In this document: positions 1 to 7,983 of the stretch, in pieces | How the letters are laid out: every line of letters starts with the position of its first letter | Position numbering within the stretch: position 1 is the stretch's first letter | From: Micromonospora sp. KC723 | Lineage (GTDB): Bacteria; Actinomycetota; Actinomycetes; Mycobacteriales; Micromonosporaceae | Length of the DNA: 64,000 nucleotides | Direction of reading: 5' to 3' | Assembly: GCF_004348595.1 (NCBI RefSeq) | Contig: NZ_SMKD01000010.1 | Location: 1 to 64,000, forward strand | Notes under the pieces: model-generated | Databases searched by the model: none | What the model was told of the DNA's origin: nothing | Seen by the model: the letters and a program-made list of their open reading frames with translations, nothing else | Translations under genes and position numbers: made by a program

Positions 1-481
1 GGCGGGTCGGGGCCGCCTCCGCGGCGATCTCCCACCGGTTGCCCAGCCGGATCAGCTCGGCCTCCGAACTCGCCGCGCGCAGCCGGGCGGTCAGCGCCGA
101 CACCGCCTCGACGTGCCGGTGGAGTCGCTCGGCCACCTCCGCCAGTGCGGGATCGTCCGGCCCGTCCACCGCCTTCAGCGCGGTGAGCAGCGCGGCGTCG
201 GCTGACAGTGACCGGTCGATCGAGTCGGCGGCGTCGGGCAGCGCGGCCCGGGTGGCGGGGAGAAGGTACTGCTCCTCGGCGGACAGGTGCCGCGACACCG
301 CGGCGGTGAGCACGTCGATCACCTCCCGCCGCCGCTCGGCGCTCAGCTGCGGGTCGTCGACCTGGCCGGCCAGGCCGAGCAACTGCCGGTGCTCGGCGTC
401 GGCGAGGTCGACGACGCCGCGACCGCCGGGCCGGTAGGCGTCGTCGGCGGCGGGTGGCAGCGGCGGCAGGGGGATGGACAT
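1..481 (-). CDS. Hemerythrin HHE domain protein (C-terminus beyond window)
   Basis: About 160 residues are visible and the frame stays open through the left edge, so the C-terminus is missing. The protein looks all-helical, with the metal-ligand pattern of hemerythrin-like HHE proteins: an Asp-Ala-Glu-His near residue 29, then RHLSAEEQYLLPA and RLHRHVEAV further on. Such proteins bind a di-iron centre and sense or store O2 or NO-type ligands; the exact role is unknown here. Two adjacent ATG codons (484 and 481) lie behind an AGGAGG at 487-492. The second has the better spacing (5 nt) and is chosen. It is divergent from the peptidase gene at 636. Confidence 0.8.
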   Translation of the reverse strand, partial: MSIPLPPLPPAADDAYRPGGRGVVDLADAEHRQLLGLAGQVDDPQLSAERRREVIDVLTAAVSRHLSAEEQYLLPATRAALPDAADSIDRSLSADAALLTALKAVDGPDDPALAEVAERLHRHVEAVSALTARLRAASSEAELIRLGNRWEIAAEAAPTR

Positions 482-560
482 CATGTCCTCCTCGACGGGC
501 GCACGGGGCGTGGGGGACGGCCGGCGCGACGGGCGGTGCGGGGACGCCAGCGCGGTACCC

Positions 561-588
561 GTACCCGGGGATCGGGAAACCCCGGTAC
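561..588. repeat. Imperfect inverted repeat in divergent promoter region
   Basis: GTACCCGGGG and CCCCGGTAC flank an 8-9 base centre between two divergently transcribed genes, so it is not a terminator. It could be a regulator site; nothing else supports that. Confidence 0.3.
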
Positions 589-635
589 CGGCGGCCCGGC
601 CGGGCCCGGGGCCGGCCGGCTGGTAGAAAGAGGCG

Positions 636-1964
636 ATGACGAGCGACGCCGCCCCCGCCCTCCCCGAGCCCACCGACGAGGTCGTGGAACTCTGCCGTGA
701 CCTGCTGCGCATCGACACCACCAACACGGGGGACAACGCCACCAGCGTGGGTGAGCGCCGCGCGGCCGAGTACGTCGCGCAGCGGCTCGCCGAGGTCGGC
801 GTCGACGCCGAGATCCACGAGTCGGCGCCGGGGCGCGCGAACGTGGTGGCCCGGATCGCCGGCACCGACCCGGGCCGCGACGCCCTGCTGGTGCACGGGC
901 ACCTCGACGTGGTCCCCGCCGACGCCGACGAGTGGTCGGTGCACCCGTTCTCGGGGGAACTCCGCGACGGCTACCTGTGGGGCCGGGGCGCGATCGACAT
1001 GAAGGACTTCGACGCGATGGTGCTGGCCGTGGTGCGGCACTGGCAGCGCACCGGGGTCCGCCCGGCACGCGACATCGTGCTGGCCTACACCGCCGACGAG
1101 GAGGCGGGCAGCGACTACGGCGCGCACTTCCTGGTGCAGCGGCACCGGGGCCTGTTCGACGGCTGCACGGAGGCCGTCGGCGAGGTGGGCGGCTTCTCCT
1201 ACTCGGTCAACGAGGCCACCCGGCTCTACCTCATCGAGACCGCCGAGAAGGGCATCGACTGGCTGCGGCTGCACGCCAGGGGCCGCCCCGGCCACGGCTC
1301 GTTCGTCCACGACGACAACGCCGTCACCGCCCTGGCCGAGGCGGTGGCCCGGATCGGGCGGCACCGCTTCCCGGTGACCGTCACCGCCACCGTCCGCGCC
1401 TTCCTCCAGGAGGTCTCCGAGGTTCTCGGCGTAGAACTGGACCCGGACGACCCGGAGACCGCGATCGCGAAGCTGGGGCCGATCGCCAACATCATCGGGG
1501 CGACGATCCGCAGCACCGCGAACCCGACCCGGCTGGCCGCCGGCTACAAGGACAACGTCATCCCCGGCCGGGCCACCGCCACCATCGACTGCCGCAGCCT
1601 GCCCGGTCAGTCGGAGCTGCTGGAGCGGCAGCTGCGCGAGCTGGTCGGCCCGGACATCGACATCGAGTACATCCAACGCCAGCCGGCCCTGGAGACCACC
1701 TTCGACGGCGACCTCGTGGCGGCGATGTCGGCGGCGCTGCGCGCCGAGGACCCGGGCGCCCGCCCGGTGCCCTACATGCTCTCCGGCGGCACCGACGCGA
1801 AGGCGTTCTCCCAGCTCGGCATCCGCTGCTTCGGGTTCGCCCCGTTGCGCCTGCCGGCCGACCTCAACTTCTCCGCCCTGTTCCACGGCATCGACGAGCG
1901 GGTTCCGGTGGACGGACTACAGTTCGGCGTGCGGGTTCTGGACCGGTTCCTGCGCGCCTGCTGA
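636..1964 (+). CDS. M20 family zinc metallopeptidase
   Basis: The 442-residue protein matches the M20/M25/M40 dipeptidase and deacylase family in length and motifs. HGHLDVVP lies near residue 87, GRGAIDMKDF near 118, the catalytic-glutamate motif DEEAGSDYG near 152, and a late histidine in FHGIDERVP supplies the last metal ligand. The dimerisation domain sits between roughly residues 200 and 330. Family members hydrolyse dipeptides, acetyl-ornithine or succinyl-diaminopimelate; the substrate cannot be told from sequence. The ATG is preceded closely by AAAGAGG. It is probably cytoplasmic, as no signal peptide is visible. The acidic protein at 2011 follows after 46 bp, likely on the same transcript. 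Confidence 0.92.
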   Translation: MTSDAAPALPEPTDEVVELCRDLLRIDTTNTGDNATSVGERRAAEYVAQRLAEVGVDAEIHESAPGRANVVARIAGTDPGRDALLVHGHLDVVPADADEWSVHPFSGELRDGYLWGRGAIDMKDFDAMVLAVVRHWQRTGVRPARDIVLAYTADEEAGSDYGAHFLVQRHRGLFDGCTEAVGEVGGFSYSVNEATRLYLIETAEKGIDWLRLHARGRPGHGSFVHDDNAVTALAEAVARIGRHRFPVTVTATVRAFLQEVSEVLGVELDPDDPETAIAKLGPIANIIGATIRSTANPTRLAAGYKDNVIPGRATATIDCRSLPGQSELLERQLRELVGPDIDIEYIQRQPALETTFDGDLVAAMSAALRAEDPGARPVPYMLSGGTDAKAFSQLGIRCFGFAPLRLPADLNFSALFHGIDERVPVDGLQFGVRVLDRFLRAC

Positions 1965-2010
1965 CCCCGTCCGGTGTCGCAGCCTGCCCCATTGGCGAAG
2001 GGATCACCTC

Positions 2011-2667
2011 ATGACCGACCAGCACGGTGAGCTGGACGCCGCTCTCGAGCGCGTGATCGACGCCGCCCGGGCCCACCTGGCGGCCGTGCGCGCGGCTCAG
2101 GGCCGCATCGACGACGACGACGTCTGGCAGGCGTACGTGGCGTTGAACAACGCCTCGTACGCCTACGACGAGCAACTACTCGACGCGTTCGGCGAGGTCA
2201 CGCCCTGGGACGTGGAGGCGATCGACCCGGACGAGGCGGACGAACGGCTCGGCGGCGAAGGCGTCGAGGCCACCGACCCGCACCCGCAGGTGATCTCGGT
2301 GCGGCAGCGCCGCGACTACCGGGTGCCCAGCGTCTCGGCGCTGATCCGGGTGGCCGAGGCGGCCCGCCGCGAGGGCACCCCGGAGCCCGACGAGCCGGCG
2401 CCGGTCGAGGGGGTCGGCGAGGCCGTGCTGGAGCTGCTGCAGAGCGGTGACGGCTCGCTGAGCGCCCTGGACGTGCCGGAGCTGGAGCCGCTCGACGGGG
2501 TGGTGATGGTCAGCGAGGTCGGCACCCCGGTCGACCTGGAGTCGTTCGACGACGACGACCCGGTGGGCCCGTTCCAGCCGGCCGCCGACGACCGCCTGGT
2601 GGGGCGGCTCGACGAGCATCCGTATCTGGACGAGGACGAGCACGAGCACGCCGGGCACGCGCACTAG
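2011..2667 (+). CDS. Acidic hypothetical protein
   Basis: I do not recognise a family. The 218-residue product is strongly acidic. It has a helical N-terminal third (residues 1-60), a segment around 90-115 containing ISVRQRRDYRVPS, and a tail that ends in an Asp/Glu/His-rich stretch (DEDEHEHAGHAH) that could bind divalent metal. No signal peptide or membrane segment is seen. The ATG has a GAAGGGATC Shine-Dalgarno-like element. The gene follows the M20 peptidase by 46 bp and ends at a strong terminator, so the two are probably one operon. Codon use (strong GC3) matches its neighbours, so it is likely a real vertically inherited gene. Confidence 0.75.
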   Translation: MTDQHGELDAALERVIDAARAHLAAVRAAQGRIDDDDVWQAYVALNNASYAYDEQLLDAFGEVTPWDVEAIDPDEADERLGGEGVEATDPHPQVISVRQRRDYRVPSVSALIRVAEAARREGTPEPDEPAPVEGVGEAVLELLQSGDGSLSALDVPELEPLDGVVMVSEVGTPVDLESFDDDDPVGPFQPAADDRLVGRLDEHPYLDEDEHEHAGHAH

Positions 2668-2670
2668 AGT

Positions 2671-2707
2671 CCGCCCGGGGGCCCGTCCGGTTCGGGCCCC
2701 CGGGCGG
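2671..2707. terminator. Bidirectional terminator hairpin
   Basis: CCGCCCGGGGGCCCG pairs perfectly with CGGGCCCCCGGGCGG (15 bp, 7-nt loop). It lies between the 3' ends of the convergent genes ending at 2667 and 2736. Confidence 0.8.
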
Positions 2708-2735
2708 GCGCGATACGTCCCCCGGCGTGCCCCGT

Positions 2736-2927
2736 TCAGTACGACAGGCCCGGTTGTGGCTGGTTGACCCGGCGACGGCGCAGCACGACCTGCCGTGTCC
2801 CGTCCCGGAACAGCCGCACCCGGGCCAACTCCCACCCGGAGAACTCCGCCTGGATCGCCAGCTGCACCGTGGCGGTCACCCGGTCGACGTTCGGCGGCAA
2901 CCTCAGCGGTGCGTATTCGTAGTCCAT
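2736..2927 (-). CDS. DUF5703 family small protein
   Basis: The 63-residue product begins MDYEYAPLRLPPNV and ends in a basic tail (QVVLRRRR). This fits the small actinobacterial DUF5703 family as I remember it. The frame is open further upstream to 2987, but the extension is low-complexity Gly/Arg/Pro, and the ATG at 2927 gives the conserved N-terminus. It has no membrane segment and its function is unknown. It stands alone, convergent to the operon ending at 2667 and downstream of the SseB-like gene on the same strand. Confidence 0.8.
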   Translation of the reverse strand: MDYEYAPLRLPPNVDRVTATVQLAIQAEFSGWELARVRLFRDGTRQVVLRRRRVNQPQPGLSY

Positions 2928-3018
2928 GTGCCCTATGCTGCCCAGCCCAGGGCCCGTCCGCCACCCTTCCCGCGCCGCCGGGCCCATGTCCGGCCCGAGC
3001 GGGGCCGCCCGTTGCTGA

Positions 3019-3951
3019 TCAGTCCTCCCCGACCTCCGGCGTGGCCTCCTCGCCGGCGTCGAGGTCGTTGGCCGCCAGCAGCGCGGCCAGGGCCGGCGCG
3101 GTCAGCGTCAGCCCGTGCGGGGCACCCGGGTCGACGGCGAGCCCCCACGCCGGGTCCGGCCAGGCGGCCAGCAGTTCGGCCGCCGGCACCGCGAGGAACG
3201 GCACCCCGACGCCGGCGAAGGCGGTGAGCGCCTCGGCCGTGGTGAAGACCGGCAGCAGCGGGGCCCGGTCGGCGTCGCGGACGACCACCCAGGGGAGCTC
3301 CCGGTCCGGCGACGGCTCGCCGGCCAGCGGCACGCACACCGCGCCGGCGGCGAACGCCCCGAGGTAGCCCGGGAGGTCGTGGTCGGCCGCGGCTCGGGCG
3401 AGCAGGTCACCGACGCGGGGCCCGGCAGCCGCGGCGGAAACCGACGGTTCGGCCCCACGGTGCCGGCCCGGGCCGGCGTCCGGCGGGTCGGTGCCCGCCG
3501 GCACCGGTGGACTCCCGGCGCCCGGCGTGGCGTCCGGCGGGCCGGTGCGCGGCGGCGCGGCGCCGTCGGTGGGTACGCCGCCGCCCGGGGGAGTGCGGGG
3601 AGCCGGGGAGAGCCCGCTGGTCGGGGTCAGTACCTGGCAGGCGAGCCCGGCGGGGTCGGCGGTCAGCACCGCCCTGGCGGTGTCCGACGCGAAGTCGCCC
3701 CACCAGCGCAGCGCCTCGGCGGTGCGGGGTGTCTCGTACCACCAACCGTCGCCGTCGGCGGCGGGTCGCCAACCCAGCTCGGCCAGTCGGGGCGCGTCAT
3801 AGGCCGGGCAGCGGCCGGAGACGGTGTCCCGCCGGACCGCCAGCCGCAGCCGGCGCGGCCCGGCGGTCAGCTCCACGTCGGTGTCCTGCCGGCAGGCCGC
3901 CAGGGTGTGGTGCAGCCGGGCGGCGACCTGCGGCCAAGCCGCGCCGGTCAT
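3019..3951 (-). CDS. SseB-like / TY-Chap domain protein
   Basis: The 310 residues fall in three parts. An N-terminal domain (about 1-95) is rich in Trp and resembles YbjN/CesT-like peptide-binding chaperone domains. A Pro/Gly/Ala-rich linker spans about 100-185. The C-terminal domain (about 190-300) has the SseB N-domain pattern: a PGYLGAFAAGAVCVPL start, a central PLLPVFTTAEALTAF, and a final LAVDPGAPHGLTL. In actinobacteria such domains accompany type VII secretion genes, where a chaperone role has been proposed. Its start overlaps the stop of the YbaB-like gene by 4 bp (ATGA), so the two are translationally coupled. The chaperone role is inference. Confidence 0.75.
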   Translation of the reverse strand: MTGAAWPQVAARLHHTLAACRQDTDVELTAGPRRLRLAVRRDTVSGRCPAYDAPRLAELGWRPAADGDGWWYETPRTAEALRWWGDFASDTARAVLTADPAGLACQVLTPTSGLSPAPRTPPGGGVPTDGAAPPRTGPPDATPGAGSPPVPAGTDPPDAGPGRHRGAEPSVSAAAAGPRVGDLLARAAADHDLPGYLGAFAAGAVCVPLAGEPSPDRELPWVVVRDADRAPLLPVFTTAEALTAFAGVGVPFLAVPAAELLAAWPDPAWGLAVDPGAPHGLTLTAPALAALLAANDLDAGEEATPEVGED

Positions 3952-4367
3952 GCCGGCGGTCGCGGCAGCCGCGCCTCCAGGCTCTCCAGCCGGGCGGCGG
4001 CCTCGTCGAGGCGGCCCAGGGCGGCAAAGTCCCCCGGGCGGCCGAACAGCTCGGTCAGGCCACTGCTCAGGTCCGCCGTCAGGCCGTCGGTGCGTTCGGC
4101 GAGCCGCTCGCCGGCCGCCGAGCGGGCCCGCCGGTACGCCTGCAGCACCATCGCCGCCAGCTCGGCGGTGCCGTACCGCAGCGCCGTCGGCTGGAAGGTC
4201 AGCTCAATCAGTTCCCCCGCGGCGTCGACCGTGGCCGACACCAGCCCGGTCTCGTCGGCACCCGTGCCGGCCAGCTCGTCCAGATCGGCCTGCACCCCGG
4301 TGAACCGGCGTTCGATGTCGGCGAGCCGGCCGGCCAGCGCGTCCAGCCCGGACAGCGGATCCGTCAT
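3948..4367 (-). CDS. YbaB/EbfC family nucleoid-associated-like protein
   Basis: The 139-residue protein has a long N-terminal helix (MTDPLSGLDALAGRLADIE...), a central beta region (LVSATVDAAGELIELTFQP) and a helical C-terminal half. This is the layout of YbaB/EbfC proteins, which bind DNA as dimers. Actinobacterial copies next to WXG100 genes are common, and their role there is unclear. The frame is open upstream to 4943, but the ATG at 4367 sits behind a purine-rich GGGGGAGGACGAACG-type leader and gives the family N-terminus. It is divergent from the EspC-like gene at 4464, with 96 bp between them. Confidence 0.8.
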   Translation of the reverse strand: MTDPLSGLDALAGRLADIERRFTGVQADLDELAGTGADETGLVSATVDAAGELIELTFQPTALRYGTAELAAMVLQAYRRARSAAGERLAERTDGLTADLSSGLTELFGRPGDFAALGRLDEAAARLESLEARLPRPPA

Positions 4368-4463
4368 GCGTTCGTCCTCCCCCTGTGCCGCCTCGGCCGG
4401 GGTGGCGGCCGGGGCCGGGGAATCGTATCGTCGTCCCGCGTCGGATGCGGGGGAGGAACGACG

Positions 4464-4796
4464 GTGGCACCGGACATCGAGGTGGACGTGGCGGCGGTGA
4501 AGCGGTTGCAGGCGGCCGCCTCCGGGGTGGCGACGGCGATGGGGGCGTTGGAGGCCCGGGTGGTCGCGGCCGGCGACCTGCCCGACAGCACGTTCGGGCA
4601 CCTGCCCTTCGTCAGCGACATGCTGCGCGCCGCGTACGCCGAGCAGGTCTCCGACGGCACGGCGCTGTTCCGGGCCGGCCAGGACGCCCTCGCCCGGGTC
4701 GGTGACGCGCTCTCGTCCACGGTGGACAACTACGAGCGCAACGAGCAGGGCATCGAGTCCGGCTTCCGGGCCGTGCACGAGCGGATGGGCCGGTGA
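4464..4796 (+). CDS. EspC-like type VII secretion target
   Basis: The 110-residue alpha-helical protein begins VAPDIEVDVAAVKRLQAAA. It has two long helices and the spacing of the ESX EspC-like family rather than a true Trp-x-Gly turn; the central FGHLPFVSD segment marks the hairpin. The GTG at 4464 is chosen because GGGGAGGAAC lies just upstream; the frame itself is open from 3507. Family members are small helical substrates or accessory factors of type VII secretion. The stop overlaps the next GTG by 4 bp (GTGA), so this and the WXG100 gene are coupled. No ESX core gene (eccB, eccC, eccD or mycosin) is in the window. Confidence 0.8.
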   Translation: MAPDIEVDVAAVKRLQAAASGVATAMGALEARVVAAGDLPDSTFGHLPFVSDMLRAAYAEQVSDGTALFRAGQDALARVGDALSSTVDNYERNEQGIESGFRAVHERMGR

Positions 4797-5857
4797 GCGG
4801 GCCGGCCGGCAGCGCCGTCGAGCTGTGGAACGGCATCGACAACGCGTTGTCCGGGGTGGAGGACGTCGTCGACAGCGTCTGCCGCACCCTGGCCTGGCCG
4901 CTGATCCAGCTCGTCGACATGGTCGACGGCGAGCCGGAGGCACTGCGGGCCCGGGCCGCCGACTGGGACGTACTCGCCGGGCAGGTTCGCGAGCTGGCGT
5001 TGGGGCACCGCGCGGTCCGCGAGGCCGAGCAGCCCGGCTGGCAGTCCGCCGCCGGTGACGCGTACGGCCGGCGGCTGGCAGAGGTCGAGCAGCAACTGCT
5101 GGACGTGGCGGGGCAGTTCACCGCCACCGCCGAGTACCTGCGCAGTGTCGCCGACGGCCTCAAGACCGTGCACGACGTGCTGGTCGACCTCTGCGTCGAG
5201 TTCGTCAACTGGATGCTGGTGACCCTGGTGACCGCGCTGGTGATGGCGCCGTTCACGGCGGGCGCCTCCTGGGCCGCCGGGCTGGCGGTGACCGTGACCC
5301 GGGGCCTGATCGTGGTCACCCGGGCGCTGAAGGTGATCCGTCCGCTCGCCGCCCACCTGCAGAAGGTCATCCGGCTGCTCCAGCGGGTCATGCTCTACCT
5401 GCGCAAGCTCCGCAACCACCTGGACAAGCTGGTCGACAAGCAGCGGGCCCTGCGGAGGGGGCAGAAGTCCATCGACAAGCGCCGCGCCGCCGGCAAGGCC
5501 GACAAGTGGCACCACAAGCTGACCGACCCGGCGAAGGGGCACTTCAAGCTCGGCAAGAGCGGGTCGCCGTTCGACATGGGCGCGCTGGAGCGGGCCGGCG
5601 CGCTGCGGGCGCACGGCCTGGCCGACGGCGGCCGGATGATCGCCCGGGACTGGGCCACCAACCTGCCGTGGAACGTGCCCAACTCGGTGGTGCACGGCGT
5701 GACCTGGGGCACCACCGCCGTGGTCACCGGCCTGTCCGTGCCGGGCGCGGACCAGGTGGGCGACCGGGTCGGCGACGCGGTGCGCGACGGCGCGGACTGG
5801 ATCGACCAGAATGTCTTCGGTCAGCCGCCTGCCGCGCGGGAGCCGGCAGGCCGCTGA
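4793..5857 (+). CDS. Large WXG100-type protein with membrane segment
   Basis: The N-terminal 130 residues form a helical hairpin with the WXG-type turn PGWQSAAGDAY near residue 82. A hydrophobic stretch (about 138-172) could hold one or two membrane helices. A Lys/Arg-rich helical region follows (about 175-250), then a C-terminal domain of about 100 residues with no recognised motif. At 354 residues it is far larger than a simple EsxA-like protein, which suggests a secreted effector or membrane-inserting substrate; this is inference. The GTG start overlaps the EspC-like stop. The next gene follows after 22 bp, so the three form an operon. Confidence 0.8.
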   Translation: MSGPAGSAVELWNGIDNALSGVEDVVDSVCRTLAWPLIQLVDMVDGEPEALRARAADWDVLAGQVRELALGHRAVREAEQPGWQSAAGDAYGRRLAEVEQQLLDVAGQFTATAEYLRSVADGLKTVHDVLVDLCVEFVNWMLVTLVTALVMAPFTAGASWAAGLAVTVTRGLIVVTRALKVIRPLAAHLQKVIRLLQRVMLYLRKLRNHLDKLVDKQRALRRGQKSIDKRRAAGKADKWHHKLTDPAKGHFKLGKSGSPFDMGALERAGALRAHGLADGGRMIARDWATNLPWNVPNSVVHGVTWGTTAVVTGLSVPGADQVGDRVGDAVRDGADWIDQNVFGQPPAAREPAGR

Positions 5858-5879
5858 TACGGAAGCGAGGGGGAGCGGC

Positions 5880-6803
5880 GTGGGCGGTGCCTGGGGACGG
5901 TTGGGGCGGTTCGGCGACGCGGTGCGCGACGGTGCCCGGGCCGCCCGGGACCGGGCCCGTGCCCTGCGCGACGAGTTCCGCACCTCCGACGAGCCGGAGC
6001 GGGCCCTGGTCGCGCCCCTGGTGACCGGCCAGGAGCTGCGCTACGTCGGTTTGGCGCCGGTGCGGGCCGACGAGACGCACCGGGCCGGCAGCCAGTTCGT
6101 CGACCACGTCGGAGCCGAGATGACCGACGCCCTGGATCCCCGGGTGCTGTTCGGGCTGCTGCACGTCGTCAACCCGGTGGCCTGGGTGGAGGCCGTCATG
6201 ACGCCGGTGCGGCTCGCCGCCGGGGTGCTGCTGCTGCCCGGCCAGGCGGCCGCGCTGGCGGCGGGTGCCCCCGAGGCGGCGGCGCGTGAGGTCGACGCCG
6301 CGGCGTCGTCCGCCGCGTCGGCGCAGCCGTCCCGGCCGGTGCTGCCGCTCACCGACGAGCAGGAGGCGTTCCGGGCGCTGTTCCGGCTCAGCCGGCACCG
6401 GCCGCTCGCCGACCAGCTCGCCGAGATCGCCTACCGCCGGCGGTACGTCTTCAGCGGCGACCTCGCCACCCTCGCCGGCAGCCTGCTGCTGTTCCTGGAG
6501 CGCTACACCGGCACGCCGCTCGCGGTGACCGACACCCACCTGCACCTGCTGCGGATGGGGCGCCGACCCGACGAGGGCCGCCCCGACCGGCGCCAGCCGA
6601 GGCTGCTGTGGAGCGTCGAGCGGCAGCGGGTCGCCCGGATCGACTGCGACCACGGGACGATGCGGGTGGCGCAGTTCCCGATGACGATCCACTTCGACGA
6701 CGGCTCGTGGATCCGGGTCGTCAACCCCACCCTCCGCGACGACCAGCAGCGTTTTCTCGCCGCCGTCGGCGAGATCCCGGGGCGGCGACCGCCGGTCGGC
6801 TGA
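5880..6803 (+). CDS. Hypothetical protein of WXG100 operon
   Basis: I do not recognise a family. The 307-residue protein starts at a GTG behind AGGGGGAG; the frame is open from 5811, but the extension runs through the previous gene's end. It has a basic helical N-terminus, one hydrophobic stretch near residues 105-135, an Ala-rich linker, and a C-terminal beta-rich half (about 215-300: VTDTHLHLLRMG..., ARIDCDHGTMRVAQF...) that looks PH- or GRAM-like. That resemblance is only visual. It lies 22 bp after the WXG100 gene and is probably co-expressed with it. Its 3' end converges on the aldo/keto reductase with 12 bp between stops. Confidence 0.72.
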   Translation: MGGAWGRLGRFGDAVRDGARAARDRARALRDEFRTSDEPERALVAPLVTGQELRYVGLAPVRADETHRAGSQFVDHVGAEMTDALDPRVLFGLLHVVNPVAWVEAVMTPVRLAAGVLLLPGQAAALAAGAPEAAAREVDAAASSAASAQPSRPVLPLTDEQEAFRALFRLSRHRPLADQLAEIAYRRRYVFSGDLATLAGSLLLFLERYTGTPLAVTDTHLHLLRMGRRPDEGRPDRRQPRLLWSVERQRVARIDCDHGTMRVAQFPMTIHFDDGSWIRVVNPTLRDDQQRFLAAVGEIPGRRPPVG

Positions 6804-6815
6804 CGGGCGGCCGGC

Positions 6816-7787
6816 TCAGCCGTCCCGTTCCGGGTAGCCGACCGGCACGGCGGAGACGTCGTCCAGCGCGGTGGTGATCTCCTCCGGCAGGGTCATCCGC
6901 TCCACCTGCAGCGCGCCGAGCAGCTGCCCCACCGTCCGCGCGCCGAGGATCGGCGCGGTCACCCCGGGCCGGTCCCGGATCCAGGCCAGCGCCACCTCCA
7001 GCGGCGACACGCCCAGCCCGCCCGCCGCGATGGCGACCGCCTCGACGATGCTGGAGCAGCGCGGCTCCAGGTAGGTGGTGACGAACCGCTCGAAGTGCGC
7101 CGAGGCGGCCCGGGAGTCCGCCGGCCGCCCGTTGCGGTACTTGCCGGTCAGCACCCCCCGGCCCAGCGGTGACCAGGGCAGCACGCCCAGCCCGAGCGCC
7201 GCGCAGGCCGGCAGCACCTCCCGCTCCACGCCCCGCTCGAGCAGCGAGTACTCCACCTGCGCGACGACCACGGGGGCCCGTCCGGGCCAGGCGGCCTGCC
7301 AGGCCGCGGCCCGGGCGGTCTGCCAGCCGGAGAAGTTCGACACCCCGACGTAGCGGACCCGGCCGCTGGCCACCGCGTGGTCCAGCGCCGCCAGGGTCTC
7401 CTCCAGCGGGGTGTCCGGGTCGTACCCGTGCACCTGCCACAGGTCGACGTGGTCGGTGCCCAGGCGGCGCAGCGAGGCGTCCAGGGTGCGCAACAGGTGC
7501 CCGCGGGAGCCGTCGCGGCGTCGGCCACTGCCCGGGCGTAGCCCGGCCTTGGTGGCGATGAGCACCTCGTCGCGGGGGACCAGGGCGCCCAGCAGGGAGC
7601 CGAGCACCGACTCGGCGTCCCCGTCGGCGAACACGTCGGCGGTGTCGACCAGGTTGCCGCCCGCGTCGAGGTAGCTCTTCAGCTGGGCGGCCGCGTCGTC
7701 GGCGTCGGTGTCCCGACCCCAGGTCATGGTGCCGAGCGCGAGCCGGGAAACCGCCAGCCCGCTTCGGCCGAGCGGTCGCTGTTGCAT
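6816..7787 (-). CDS. Aldo/keto reductase with Phe at the usual catalytic Tyr
   Basis: The 323-residue protein is a full-length TIM-barrel aldo/keto reductase. It opens with MQQRPLGRSGLAVSRLALGTM and carries the Asp motif (VDTADV), the catalytic Lys (IATKAG), the His (DLWQVHGYD) and the cofactor segment APILGARTVGQL. Reductases of this type use NADPH on carbonyl substrates. The Tyr that normally follows TADV is Phe here (TADVFADG), which would remove the usual proton donor. The ATG is preceded at 6 nt by TAAGGT with no Shine-Dalgarno, so the transcript is probably leaderless. It is transcribed alone, divergent from the LLM oxidoreductase. Confidence 0.9.
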   Translation of the reverse strand: MQQRPLGRSGLAVSRLALGTMTWGRDTDADDAAAQLKSYLDAGGNLVDTADVFADGDAESVLGSLLGALVPRDEVLIATKAGLRPGSGRRRDGSRGHLLRTLDASLRRLGTDHVDLWQVHGYDPDTPLEETLAALDHAVASGRVRYVGVSNFSGWQTARAAAWQAAWPGRAPVVVAQVEYSLLERGVEREVLPACAALGLGVLPWSPLGRGVLTGKYRNGRPADSRAASAHFERFVTTYLEPRCSSIVEAVAIAAGGLGVSPLEVALAWIRDRPGVTAPILGARTVGQLLGALQVERMTLPEEITTALDDVSAVPVGYPERDG

Positions 7788-7793
7788 GGGTGA

Positions 7794-7799
7794 ACCTTA
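7794..7799 (-). promoter_or_regulatory. Candidate leaderless -10 (aldo/keto reductase)
   Basis: TAAGGT on the minus strand ends 6 nt before the ATG at 7787, which would make the A of the ATG the likely first base of the transcript. Confidence 0.5.
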
Positions 7800-7983
7800 T
7801 TTCGAACCCGCCGTCACGGATATCCTCGCTCCCGTCATGTCTGGCCACCGCGTCGGTGATCCGACCGTCGCCGGTCTCCGGGGCGGTCCGCGCCAGGTGG
7901 GCGGGTGGGTGAGCCGGTCGTCGGGGCCGCTGCCGGCATTGCGTACCCTGATGCGACCTTGTGGCGCGGATGGGGGAGGACCA

